Notes: generated by a model from the letters alone, not told the origin. Positions 1-6,591 are shown, counted from the first letter of the stretch. The stretch: DNA of 9,655 nucleotides from an uncultured Bacillota bacterium (GCA_947179265.1 CAMXBB010000031.1:1-9655), one strand, 5' to 3'. Made by a program: numbers and translations.

Positions 1-218
1 TGTTTATCTACAAGTAGAAATAAAACAATGGCGATTGCTAATGACAAATATATTAATATATTTGGTCTATTCAATATTTTTTCAATTCTACCTGAGTTAC
101 TTCTAAAAAGTTCATTAATTTTATAAATAACTCTACTTATTGGTGTAACTATTAACCTATCAATAATGCGATATATTAATTTAAATAGTTTTATAAGGGG
201 TCTAAATATCTTACTCAT
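1..218 (-). CDS. cdaR: CdaR (YbbR-domain regulator of CdaA), N-terminal part, cut by window edge
   Basis: The gene starts at ATG 218-216, overlaps the last 8 bases of cdaA, and runs off the left edge with 72 codons visible. GAGGG at 227-231, 8 bases upstream, is its ribosome binding site. The visible protein has a basic cytoplasmic segment of about 50 residues (including VTPISRVIYK and NSGRIEKILNRP) and then one membrane segment (about residues 52-69) ending in LVDK. This is the usual start of a CdaR protein, whose extracytoplasmic YbbR repeats follow the membrane helix. CdaR binds and modulates the diadenylate cyclase CdaA in Firmicutes. The overlap with cdaA implies translational coupling. 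The YbbR repeats themselves lie outside the window, so the call rests on position, topology and the N-terminal pattern; glmM would be expected further downstream. Confidence 0.8.
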   Translation of the reverse strand, partial: MSKIFRPLIKLFKLIYRIIDRLIVTPISRVIYKINELFRSNSGRIEKILNRPNILIYLSLAIAIVLFLLVDK

Positions 219-1029
219 TTTCTTCACCCTCACTTTCATCAGCGTCGTAGAATACATTAGTCTTTGGTTTTAACTCATCGATTAACATATTTCTAAATTC
301 ATCTAATGTAAGATTATAATGTAGATAATTATCACAAGCAATACTTATTCTACCAGTCTCCTCAGATACAACTAATGCAATTGCATCTGTTTCTTCAGCT
401 ACTCCTAAGCTTGCTCTGTGTCTTGTACCTAACTTCTTATTAACATTAGGATTCATACTTGTCTTAAATACTGCACCAGCACAAGTAATTTTATCTCCTT
501 GAATGATAACTCCACCATCATGTAATGGATTTGGTGGCAAGAAGATTGCTTCTAATAATTGACTTGAAATATCAGCATAAAGCTTTGTAGTTGGCGCAAT
601 ATATTCTTGCAAACTCATATTTCTTTCAATTACTATTAAAGCACCAATTCTTTGCTTCTTTAAATGTTCAATTGCTGACATTATTTCAAAAGCAACTCTT
701 TCTCTTTCATCTACTGTTAATACTTTATGTCTTCCTAACAATTGAGTTCTACCTATTTGTTCTAGAACATTACGTATTTCTGGTTGAAATACTATTATTA
801 TAGCAATAGGTCCCCAAGAAATAATATATTCTAGTAGAACACCTACTGTATATAAATTTAAGAATACACTTAATAATTTAATAACCAATAACCATACGAT
901 ACCTTTAAAAATCAAAACCATTTTAACATTGTTTTTCAAGTTCTTCAAAAGGAAATAGAACATTGCCCATATTACACAGATGTCTAAAAGTTTTGTAACT
1001 ATACTCCATATAGTAGTTAATGAAATCAT
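211..1029 (-). CDS. cdaA: Diadenylate cyclase CdaA (c-di-AMP synthase)
   Basis: CdaA makes the second messenger c-di-AMP from two ATP at the membrane, controlling potassium/osmotic and cell-wall homeostasis. The 272-residue protein has three N-terminal membrane helices (about 11-29, 37-57, 63-82) and then a DisA_N/DAC domain (about 100-255). The two signature motifs are intact: DGG at 171-173 within PLHDGGVII, and RHR at 203-205 within GTRHRASLG. The length matches the family (about 270). An acidic tail (DADESEGEENE) follows the catalytic domain. The open frame extends upstream to a TTG at 1044, but that codon overlaps the ribosome binding site GAGGAG (1037-1042), which lies 7 bases before ATG 1029, so ATG 1029 is the start. 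It has its own extended -10 promoter and overlaps cdaR. Confidence 0.96.
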   Translation of the reverse strand: MISLTTIWSIVTKLLDICVIWAMFYFLLKNLKNNVKMVLIFKGIVWLLVIKLLSVFLNLYTVGVLLEYIISWGPIAIIIVFQPEIRNVLEQIGRTQLLGRHKVLTVDERERVAFEIMSAIEHLKKQRIGALIVIERNMSLQEYIAPTTKLYADISSQLLEAIFLPPNPLHDGGVIIQGDKITCAGAVFKTSMNPNVNKKLGTRHRASLGVAEETDAIALVVSEETGRISIACDNYLHYNLTLDEFRNMLIDELKPKTNVFYDADESEGEENE

Positions 1030-1049
1030 AACATCGCTCCTCAATAAAT

Positions 1050-1078
1050 ATTATAACAAATTTCAATTTATTTGTATC
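1050..1078 (-). promoter_or_regulatory. Extended -10 promoter for cdaA
   Basis: On the minus strand TATAAT (1050-1055) is preceded by TGT (1056-1058), a perfect extended -10. At 17-bp spacing the -35 is GATACA (1073-1078), which matches only the last three bases of TTGACA. The predicted leader is about 14 bases and begins next to the ribosome binding site. Confidence 0.6.
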
Positions 1079-1085
1079 CCCTAAT

Positions 1086-1108
1086 AAAAAAATGCAAATA
1101 AATGCATT
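1086..1108 (-). terminator. Weak intrinsic terminator after the 90-residue membrane protein gene
   Basis: Inverted repeat AATGCA (1091-1096) / TGCATT (1103-1108) with a 6-base loop. On the minus strand it is followed by seven T (1092-1086). The stem is short with two G-C pairs, so read-through into cdaA is likely. Confidence 0.5.
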
Positions 1109-1110
1109 AA

Positions 1111-1383
1111 TTATAAGGTGTTTTGTGTATTGTCTTGTTGTATTTGTTGACCTGGTTGAACTTGTTGCATTTGTGGAATATCTTGCGCCATAGGAACTTG
1201 CATATTAGGATCTGCTGAGAAACCTGGTGCTGCTTCTAAGGCGTTTGCAATTCTTTCTTCATTGATAATTTCTTCACGATATTTTTCATATTTTTTTCTA
1301 TCCATTATATAACCAAATAGACCTAATAGTAAAACTACTGCTATAATTATGAACAGGTAATAGTTACTAATAATAAAATTCAT
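1111..1383 (-). CDS. Small membrane protein with Gln/Pro-rich tail, function unknown
   Basis: I do not recognise this 90-residue protein. It has one N-terminal membrane helix (about 8-26), then a charged, helical-looking stretch (28-50, DRKKYEKYREEIINEER), and then a low-complexity Gln/Pro/Met-rich tail (about 58-90). The helix is followed by DRKK, so the tail is probably cytoplasmic (positive-inside rule). ATG 1383 is preceded by AAGGAG/GGAGAGG at suitable spacing, which supports real translation. It sits 47 bases after the DUF3048 gene with no clear terminator between, and just before cdaA. A role as a membrane scaffold or accessory to the CdaA/CdaR complex is possible only by position. Confidence 0.75.
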   Translation of the reverse strand: MNFIISNYYLFIIIAVVLLLGLFGYIMDRKKYEKYREEIINEERIANALEAAPGFSADPNMQVPMAQDIPQMQQVQPGQQIQQDNTQNTL

Positions 1384-1409
1384 AACGCCTCTCCTTATTC
1401 CATTCTATG

Positions 1410-1415
1410 ATTATA
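1410..1415 (-). promoter_or_regulatory. Possible -10 element upstream of the 90-residue membrane protein gene
   Basis: A perfect TATAAT on the minus strand, 26 bases upstream of the ATG, but the hexamer at 17-bp spacing (TTATTA) is a poor -35 and there is no TGn. The gene may instead be transcribed from the DUF3048 gene upstream. Confidence 0.3.
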
Positions 1416-1431
1416 TTTTATCACTTAGAAA

Positions 1432-2505
1432 TTAATAATTCAATTCATTTATAGTCAATTTGCGATTTTTTGGTTGGATTTGAATGAAGGTATTTCCATC
1501 GCTAACTGTAATCTCTTCTCCATTCTTATAACGATATATTGTTTGAGCATCGCGACTTGATTTTTCCCACGTAATTGGTACTGCATATCCATTAGTAATA
1601 TAATATCCTTCTCCCTTACCAATATTATCTAAGGTTTGTCTTCCATATGTATCATAACTACTATTTTTTACTTGATAAGTTATGATATTCTTAGCAGTAT
1701 ATTGTTCCTTAGTGACATAGTCAATATGAGGAGTATCATTTTGACTTCTTAGATAAACATGTCTTTTTTCATCATATTTATATGATGTACTCTTATTTCC
1801 TGAATAGCTTATATAGATATCATTAGCTTTTATAGCTCCATCTTTTTTAGAAAGATCAACATCTTCAATACTATAATTTAAAAGATTATCTTTTTTAGCA
1901 GTCGTTCTAACTCCTCTTTTACTAGCTACTTCCATTATCTTTTCCATAGAAGTAAAAGCGGTATGTTCATATCTTAACCCAATAGATTTATCTCTGAATG
2001 TTACTTCACTATTAAAGTCAGTAATTCCTAACTTCTTTATATCACTTAAAGCTTCTTTTGATCCACCTATATGAACATATAAGGCATCATTTTCCATAGC
2101 ATAATCAAGATAATATATTCTTGCTGATCTAACAGTACCAATACGTTTAGTATTAGCATCCTTATATAAAGCTAAGAAACGAGTAATTCCTCCTTCAGCT
2201 ATAATTTCATATACAATATAGGCATCTTGTAATCCACTTTGATATCCCCAAACTGTTTTAATATTATTTACCATAACAGCAACATTTCTTGATTTACTAT
2301 TGATATCAATTACATCTACTTTCTCTTTTTTTACTACCTCATTTGTCTTATCTTTATTTTCATTTTTATCATTCATCGTTTTTTTGCTATCAGTTCTATT
2401 ATCATTTACAAAATAAGCAAGGATTGCACTAATAAAAATGATGATAATAATAACTGGAATTAGAAATTTAAAATTCACTCTTCTTTTCACACTTTTCTTA
2501 GCCAT
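1432..2505 (-). CDS. Membrane-anchored DUF3048 (YerB-like) protein
   Basis: A 357-residue protein with a basic start, one membrane helix (about 14-33), a Lys/Asn/Asp-rich linker (34-62) and a large outer domain. Residues 74-152 carry the DUF3048/YerB pattern: VAVMVNN, GLQDAYIVYE, AEGGITRFLALY, IGTVRSAR and YVHIGGS. The remainder corresponds to the DUF3048 C-terminal domain. The biochemical function of the family is not established; members are Firmicute envelope proteins. B. subtilis YerB is a lipoprotein, whereas here no lipobox Cys is present, so anchoring is by an uncleaved helix. Start choice: the frame is open to TTG 2538 and has ATGs at 2532 and 2511, but AAGGTGAT (ending at 2510) places a ribosome binding site about 6 bases before ATG 2505. 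It is divergent from the gene at 2600. Confidence 0.9.
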   Translation of the reverse strand: MAKKSVKRRVNFKFLIPVIIIIIFISAILAYFVNDNRTDSKKTMNDKNENKDKTNEVVKKEKVDVIDINSKSRNVAVMVNNIKTVWGYQSGLQDAYIVYEIIAEGGITRFLALYKDANTKRIGTVRSARIYYLDYAMENDALYVHIGGSKEALSDIKKLGITDFNSEVTFRDKSIGLRYEHTAFTSMEKIMEVASKRGVRTTAKKDNLLNYSIEDVDLSKKDGAIKANDIYISYSGNKSTSYKYDEKRHVYLRSQNDTPHIDYVTKEQYTAKNIITYQVKNSSYDTYGRQTLDNIGKGEGYYITNGYAVPITWEKSSRDAQTIYRYKNGEEITVSDGNTFIQIQPKNRKLTINELNY

Positions 2506-2545
2506 ATACATCACCTTACACCATGATATCATAACCAATTAATTA

Positions 2546-2574
2546 TTGAAAGAATGTTTTATCTTTGTTATAAT
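2546..2574 (+). promoter_or_regulatory. Strong sigma-A promoter for the plus-strand surface protein gene
   Basis: TTGAAA (2546-2551), a 17-bp spacer, then TATAAT (2569-2574) with TGT just upstream (extended -10). Predicted start of transcription is near 2581, which rules out a TTG start at 2579 and supports ATG 2600. Confidence 0.85.
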
Positions 2575-2599
2575 TTAGTTGTCGAACGGAGTGGATGAA

Positions 2600-3691
2600 A
2601 TGGATCCTAAACTTATGAAAGTATTTGGTGGTGTTATCGCCGGATTTTTCGTATTTATTATCATATTATTTATGGTAGCAAGTTGTAGTAAAAAAACATA
2701 TACATACGATAAATTGCAAGAGAAAATGCTTGCAGTAGCAAAAGCTTATTACGAAGAGAATGAAAAAGAATTACCTGCTAATGATCAAGATACTAAGATT
2801 TATACCTTAAAGAAGATGATAGCAGATGATAAAATAGACGAAATAAGTAAATTATTTGGAGATGATAGTATAAAATGTGATGGTAATGTAACTGTTACCA
2901 ATAACAATGGATATTATCTTTATAGTCCTTATCTAAGTTGTGGTAAAGATTATGAATCAACATATCTAAACAAAGTCATAATTGATAATTCCTTAGTTGA
3001 AACTGGAGTTGGTCTTTACGAAGTTGGAGATGAATATATCATGCGTGGTGAGGTAAAGAACAATTATGTTAAGTTTAATGATCAATTATTTAGAATTATA
3101 AGAATTAACGATGATGGTACTATCAAGCTTCTTCAATATGAAAAAGCTGGTAGAAGTGTATGGGATAATAGATATAATCAAGATACTAAAGGTACCAATG
3201 GTATTAATGAATATATTATAAATGATATTAATTCAAGAATAAAAGAATTTGTTGATGAATATTATCAAGACGAAACAAAATGGCCAAAAGAAGCAAAGGC
3301 ATATATAGTAAATAAAGATTTATGTATTGGAAAAAGAGCAATTGATGATACATCTAAAGATGGTTCTACAGAATGTTCTAAGATATTAGAAAGTCAACCA
3401 TTTGGATTGGTTGCGGCATACGAATTCTTAGCTGCATCTCTAGATCCTTCATGTAATGCTACTAAGGATAAAACATGTAGAAACTATAATTGGTTCAGTA
3501 CATATAAAACTGATATTCATACCCTAACAGCATCATCTGCAGATACTAGAACGATATATAATATGTATAGAGGATTAACTGATCAATATGCAAGTACTAG
3601 TGGTAATGTTAATATTACAGTTAATATTACCGATAAGGCTGTATATATTAGCGGTGATGGAACTTTAGAAGATCCATATGTATTTAGTTAA
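2600..3691 (+). CDS. Cys-rich surface protein, pilin-like first domain, probable lipoprotein
   Basis: A 363-residue protein with a hydrophobic N-terminus (10-27) ending in VASC (Cys29), which fits a lipobox, so it may be lipidated; a plain membrane anchor is the alternative. Residues 33-126 form a domain with a pilin-like layout (AVAKAYYEENEKELP, LKKMI, Cys93, YLSCG with Cys114). A middle part follows (152-180, NYVKFNDQLFRIIRINDDGTIKLL cut short here as VKFN..FRII..DDGTIKLL). The C-terminus is SGDGTLEDPYVF, an ending I associate from memory with a recurring surface-protein family of gut Firmicutes. Four more Cys (242, 259, 285, 293) suggest disulfides outside the cell. Start: GGAGTG (2588-2593) lies 6 bases before ATG 2600. 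It is the only plus-strand gene, with its own promoter and terminator. Function is unknown; surface or adhesive is inference. Confidence 0.85.
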   Translation: MDPKLMKVFGGVIAGFFVFIIILFMVASCSKKTYTYDKLQEKMLAVAKAYYEENEKELPANDQDTKIYTLKKMIADDKIDEISKLFGDDSIKCDGNVTVTNNNGYYLYSPYLSCGKDYESTYLNKVIIDNSLVETGVGLYEVGDEYIMRGEVKNNYVKFNDQLFRIIRINDDGTIKLLQYEKAGRSVWDNRYNQDTKGTNGINEYIINDINSRIKEFVDEYYQDETKWPKEAKAYIVNKDLCIGKRAIDDTSKDGSTECSKILESQPFGLVAAYEFLAASLDPSCNATKDKTCRNYNWFSTYKTDIHTLTASSADTRTIYNMYRGLTDQYASTSGNVNITVNITDKAVYISGDGTLEDPYVFS

Positions 3692-3716
3692 ATATCACTT
3701 AGGTGATATTTTTTTT
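3691..3716 (+). terminator. Intrinsic terminator of the plus-strand surface protein gene
   Basis: Perfect 8-bp stem AATATCAC (3691-3698) / GTGATATT (3703-3710) with loop TTAG, followed by six more T (3711-3716). The first base overlaps the TAA stop. Confidence 0.9.
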
Positions 3717-3721
3717 GAAAT

Positions 3722-3748
3722 AAAAAAGGAATAATAAATTATTCCTTT
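3722..3748 (-). terminator. Intrinsic terminator of the InlB-repeat protein gene
   Basis: Inverted repeat AAAGGAATAAT (3725-3735) / ATTATTCCTTT (3738-3748); on the minus strand it is followed by a T run (3727-3722). The stop codon of the gene (3741-3739) lies inside the stem. It sits back to back with the plus-strand terminator, separating two convergent genes by 47 bases. Confidence 0.85.
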
Positions 3749-4506
3749 GCCCATTTAGCTACTAGTACATAGTCTTTATAGATTTTTGTATTCATATCAA
3801 ATTCTTTACCATTATAATACCATCCTAAGAATTTATATCCTATTCTCTTTGGTATAACTTTAGCCATCTTACTTCCTGGTCTAATACTTTGTTCTGGTAA
3901 GAAACTTCCACCATTAGTATTAAATTTTACACTATAATATAATCTTATAGTTGGTCTTTCTGTTGTACTTGGCTCTACTCGTTTAGTAGTTGAACTTGTT
4001 GTTTTTACACTTGTTTTCTTTGTTGTTTTAGTTGTTTTCTTAGTAACCTTTTTCGTTGTTGAAGTTGTTGGTTTAACTTTTTGACCTTCATCTTCTATCT
4101 TGATAAAACTACTTAAATAATCACTATCATCGCCACATTCAAGATAACTCTTTATCTGATACTCTGAATCCAATTTAGTTGCTTGAATAAATGAATTCTC
4201 TATAGAACAAACATTTCCATCTTCATCCTTCAATTGATTGATATATCTTTCATCAATCAATTTCTTTAACGCAATTTTATTTGACTTTCCTAACTTACTA
4301 GGAAGTTTATCTTCCTTAAAGAATTCCTTAGCAGCTTTATCTAGTAGTTTTAGATTATCTTTCATGTAATTGCTATCGTTTTTATTTTTATACATCGAAA
4401 TTCCCATCGATATCAGTTTGATAACTAACATGAATATCAAAAATGCTATCACTACTCTAACTATTATCTTTAGCCAACCAATATTCTTTTTGTCTTCCTT
4501 ATACAT
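3739..4506 (-). CDS. Membrane-anchored pilin-like protein with Thr/Lys stalk and InlB B-repeat
   Basis: A 255-residue protein. A single membrane helix (about 14-36) follows a charged start. Residues 43-135 form a small domain with KAAKEFF, LKKLIDERYI, Cys100 and YLECG (Cys124), the same layout as the first domain of the convergent gene at 2600. Residues 143-186 are an extended Thr/Lys stalk (TTKKVTKKTTKTTKK and similar). Residues 190-254 match one InlB B-repeat/Flg_new (Listeria-Bacteroides) repeat: VKFNTNGG, GYKFLGWYYNG and a final LVAKW. Such repeats are common in Firmicute surface proteins that contact hosts or other cells. Unusually, the anchor is N-terminal and there is no LPXTG. ATG 4506 follows a run of six G (4513-4518) 6 bases upstream, serving as the ribosome binding site. 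It has its own promoter and terminator. Confidence 0.88.
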   Translation of the reverse strand: MYKEDKKNIGWLKIIVRVVIAFLIFMLVIKLISMGISMYKNKNDSNYMKDNLKLLDKAAKEFFKEDKLPSKLGKSNKIALKKLIDERYINQLKDEDGNVCSIENSFIQATKLDSEYQIKSYLECGDDSDYLSSFIKIEDEGQKVKPTTSTTKKVTKKTTKTTKKTSVKTTSSTTKRVEPSTTERPTIRLYYSVKFNTNGGSFLPEQSIRPGSKMAKVIPKRIGYKFLGWYYNGKEFDMNTKIYKDYVLVAKWAKE

Positions 4507-4542
4507 CAAAATCCCCCCGAATCATAAGTAATCCATAATTTA

Positions 4543-4571
4543 ATTATATACATTATAATTCGAGAAATCAA
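4543..4571 (-). promoter_or_regulatory. Sigma-A promoter for the InlB-repeat protein gene
   Basis: TTGATT (4566-4571), a 17-bp spacer, TATAAT (4543-4548) on the minus strand. It begins only a few bases after the stop codon of the upstream gene (4577-4575), and no terminator is visible between them, so some read-through transcription is also possible. Confidence 0.75.
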
Positions 4572-4574
4572 TGG

Positions 4575-5081
4575 TTATCTAGCTATAAAGTTACTTATAA
4601 GGATTTTATTCTCATCTAGATCTATTATATTTTCGTCTAACCATATTCTTACATGATAGGTTTTATCACTATATGCACCTAAAGATAGATTACTTAATTT
4701 AAAGTAATAATTGTCATTATCCTCTAGCATCTCTAAATCTTTTAAATGATGAATCTTTCCATTTAATGATATAACTACATCCTTATAATCAATAGTACTC
4801 TTTTTATCATATAAATAATATATTTCAAACTTTTTAGATTTATCGTTAGGGTTTCTAAATGTTACTGGAGTTTCATCAATATAATCAAAAGCTCTTTCAT
4901 CTTCGATAACAATTAATTCAGGAAATACACCAATACTAACAGTTATTGATAAATCACCATAAGAACTAGCTAAAACACTACCTTTTCTTCCTGATGAATA
5001 ATTCCATAAAGGAATAGATATTAAAACTAAAATAACTGTAATTAAGACACTAATCATTAATCTATTGATTTTTTTCTCCAT
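4575..5081 (-). CDS. Membrane-anchored protein with TasA-like outer domain, last gene of the SipW locus
   Basis: A 168-residue protein: MEKK start, one membrane helix (7-27) and an outer domain of about 140 residues rich in beta-forming stretches. Layout and short motifs match the outer domain of the gene at 5157: a YG-DLSI start (41-46), PVTF (72-75), FEIYYLYD (85-92), a LKDLE stretch, and VRIWLDE (144-150) before the C-terminus. An RIWLD-type strand near the end is typical of SipW-dependent TasA/camelysin-type proteins in Firmicutes, so I infer a related beta-sandwich. The frame opens at ATG 5114, but that codon lies between the -35 and -10 of a near-perfect promoter. AGAAGGG (5088-5094), 6 bases before ATG 5081, sets the start. 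Function is unknown; it probably works with the neighbouring secreted TasA-like protein. Confidence 0.8.
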   Translation of the reverse strand: MEKKINRLMISVLITVILVLISIPLWNYSSGRKGSVLASSYGDLSITVSIGVFPELIVIEDERAFDYIDETPVTFRNPNDKSKKFEIYYLYDKKSTIDYKDVVISLNGKIHHLKDLEMLEDNDNYYFKLSNLSLGAYSDKTYHVRIWLDENIIDLDENKILISNFIAR

Positions 5082-5104
5082 ACAAAACCCTTCTTTAGCG
5101 CTAT

Positions 5105-5133
5105 ATTCTAGCATTACTTCTAGGTCTTGTCAA
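5105..5133 (-). promoter_or_regulatory. Near-consensus sigma-A promoter for the 168-residue protein gene
   Basis: TTGACA (5128-5133), exactly 17 bp, then TAGAAT (5105-5110) preceded by TGC (extended -10). This is the best promoter in the window. Its -35 begins a few bases after the T-run of the preceding terminator. Confidence 0.9.
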
Positions 5134-5138
5134 ATTAG

Positions 5139-5158
5139 AAAAAGAGGTATCACCTCTT
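5139..5158 (-). terminator. Intrinsic terminator after the 244-residue membrane protein gene
   Basis: Stem AAGAGGT / ACCTCTT (5152-5158 and 5142-5148) with a 3-base loop; on the minus strand it ends in five T (5143-5139). The TAA stop (5159-5157) overlaps the stem. Confidence 0.8.
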
Positions 5159-5891
5159 ATAAATAACCTTCTACATATATTTTAAAACGATATGTTTTAT
5201 TTGCAAAATCAACTTCTTTGTCATTTATCCACATTCTTATTTCGATATCTTCAATCGTTGTTGGATCAAATGACGAAGAATATATTAATAATCTTCCATC
5301 CTTATATGTTGAATCTTTTAATGCTTTAACACCACTATTTTTAGTGGAAGATTTAACATTATATAAGAATACATTGCGATTCATAAGCTTATCCTTATCT
5401 ACTGAGTCATTATCTTCAACTAAATAGATATTATATTTCATATACTCATGAGTATCACTATTACTACTTAACGATAATGTAATTGGATGTAGATCTTTAT
5501 AATCAGCCATATTACTTAGAGTTAAAGCTTTAAAATTTTCTAGATTACCATAATTTACTGACAAAGTAGCATTACCTCTATGCAAAATACCATTGATATC
5601 ATTACTCATCTTAAAATAATTATATGTAGAAAATGTACTAAAGCAAAACATAAAAAACAATAAGGTGATTAAGCATACTACAATTAATTTAGAATTTTTC
5701 TTTTCAACAATCATATTACATAAACCGCTGATATGATTTATATATAATTCATTAGTTGTCTTATCAAGAGTACTTAAGTTTACGTATTCATTATATGATT
5801 TCAATAGTTCTTGATAATATACCGATTCATCATCATGATACTTTAATATAATGTCTTCTGCTCTATTTAATACTTTCTTGCTCTTTTTCAT
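5157..5891 (-). CDS. Membrane protein with cytoplasmic helical domain and TasA-like outer domain
   Basis: A 244-residue protein. Residues 1-67 are charged, probably helical and cytoplasmic (RAEDIILKYHDDE, YYQELLKSYNEYV). One membrane helix follows (68-92). The outer part (about 105-244) begins LSVNYGNLENF and has ADYKDLHPITLSLSSN, YNIYLVEDND, LKDSTYKDG, IRMWIND (218-224), and ends NKTYRFKIYVEG. These features recur in the 168-residue protein downstream and resemble TasA/camelysin-type proteins. The N-terminal domain is not recognised and is the main difference from its paralogue. ATG 5891 is 2 bases after the SipW stop; the weak ribosome binding site AGGA (5902-5905, spacing 10) lies inside sipW, so translation is probably coupled. 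A transmembrane signalling or assembly role is inference. Confidence 0.8.
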   Translation of the reverse strand: MKKSKKVLNRAEDIILKYHDDESVYYQELLKSYNEYVNLSTLDKTTNELYINHISGLCNMIVEKKNSKLIVVCLITLLFFMFCFSTFSTYNYFKMSNDINGILHRGNATLSVNYGNLENFKALTLSNMADYKDLHPITLSLSSNSDTHEYMKYNIYLVEDNDSVDKDKLMNRNVFLYNVKSSTKNSGVKALKDSTYKDGRLLIYSSSFDPTTIEDIEIRMWINDKEVDFANKTYRFKIYVEGYL

Positions 5892-5893
5892 AT

Positions 5894-6574
5894 TTATTTT
5901 TTCCTATTCAATTTATTTGCTCTTTCAATTAAAGCACGCAATTTTTTATTCTCTTCAATCTCACGTATATCTTCTATTCTTTTGTATTCAGGAATATCTT
6001 CAATCTCCTTTTTTATTCTAAATATTTGAATTAATTTTATAATATCCATAATTATTATACCTAAGGCTGGTATTAATATAACGATTAACCATCCCATTCT
6101 ACTAGATAAGAAGAATTGGATTTTTCCAATATCAGGAATGATTAATCTTACTTTACCAACAATATCTTTAAAGGTAATGTACCCCTCATCAATATTGTTA
6201 TTGTTATCTCCCTTAGTTACATACCTAATCTCCCCATCAACCTCAGTAATATCATAAATCCTATGGGTAATAGTATATCCACCTGTATTAATACTATTTG
6301 AATAAAAAGTAATTATGTCTCCTTTTTTCAATTCAGAATCATTATTTACCTTTAAATCAACGATAATGTCATATACCATTATATTAGGTTCCATACTTGG
6401 GCTTACAATCGTAAATATACTTATTAAAGGCCTTGTATTATTCATTCTTGCAACTTGATTAACTAAGATAAAGAATAGAAAAAATACAGCAACTACAAAA
6501 AGTACTATCAATGATAAAAGCGATAGCAATTTAAAAAATATACTAGTTATTTGCTTTAAACCCAATTTATTCAT
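5894..6574 (-). CDS. sipW: ER-type signal peptidase I (SipW family)
   Basis: SipW-type signal peptidases use a Ser/His active site like the ER enzyme, instead of the bacterial Ser/Lys pair, and process TasA/TapA-type precursors. The 226-residue protein has a long N-terminal membrane helix (about 13-38), VSPSMEP with catalytic Ser60, GDIITF (85-90), THRI with His104 where P-type enzymes have Lys, and TKGDNNN (120-126) with Asp123 and Asp129 as the acidic partners. A second membrane helix spans about 160-185. The last 40 residues form a highly charged cytoplasmic tail (KKEIEDIPEYKRIEDIREI...), longer than I expect for B. subtilis SipW. AGGAG (6581-6585) lies 6 bases before ATG 6574. It has its own promoter and lies directly downstream of a TasA-like gene whose signal peptide suits this enzyme. 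Confidence 0.93.
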   Translation of the reverse strand: MNKLGLKQITSIFFKLLSLLSLIVLFVVAVFFLFFILVNQVARMNNTRPLISIFTIVSPSMEPNIMVYDIIVDLKVNNDSELKKGDIITFYSNSINTGGYTITHRIYDITEVDGEIRYVTKGDNNNNIDEGYITFKDIVGKVRLIIPDIGKIQFFLSSRMGWLIVILIPALGIIIMDIIKLIQIFRIKKEIEDIPEYKRIEDIREIEENKKLRALIERANKLNRKK

Positions 6575-6591
6575 TAAATTCTCCTATTATA

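Noticed and set aside
591..803. Open frame of 70 codons on the plus strand inside cdaA
   Set aside because: Antisense to a clear cdaA coding frame, no ribosome binding site, low-complexity Leu/Phe composition.
2523..2532. 10-base palindrome ATGATATCAT between divergent genes as an operator
   Set aside because: Short, AT-rich and within the leader of the DUF3048 gene; no second copy and no matching regulator. A clear minus-strand promoter was not found here either.
3940..4080. Repetitive Thr/Lys codons (tt-rich repeats on the plus strand) as a CRISPR or tandem repeat array
   Set aside because: Irregular period, lies in frame inside a protein stalk, no spacers.
5082..5114. ATG 5114 as start of the 168-residue protein
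   Set aside because: The codon lies between the -35 and -10 of a near-consensus promoter; ATG 5081 has a well-placed ribosome binding site.
5218..5427. Plus-strand open frame of 69 codons inside the 244-residue membrane protein gene
   Set aside because: Antisense shadow of a gene with tight operon spacing and a conserved-looking outer domain.
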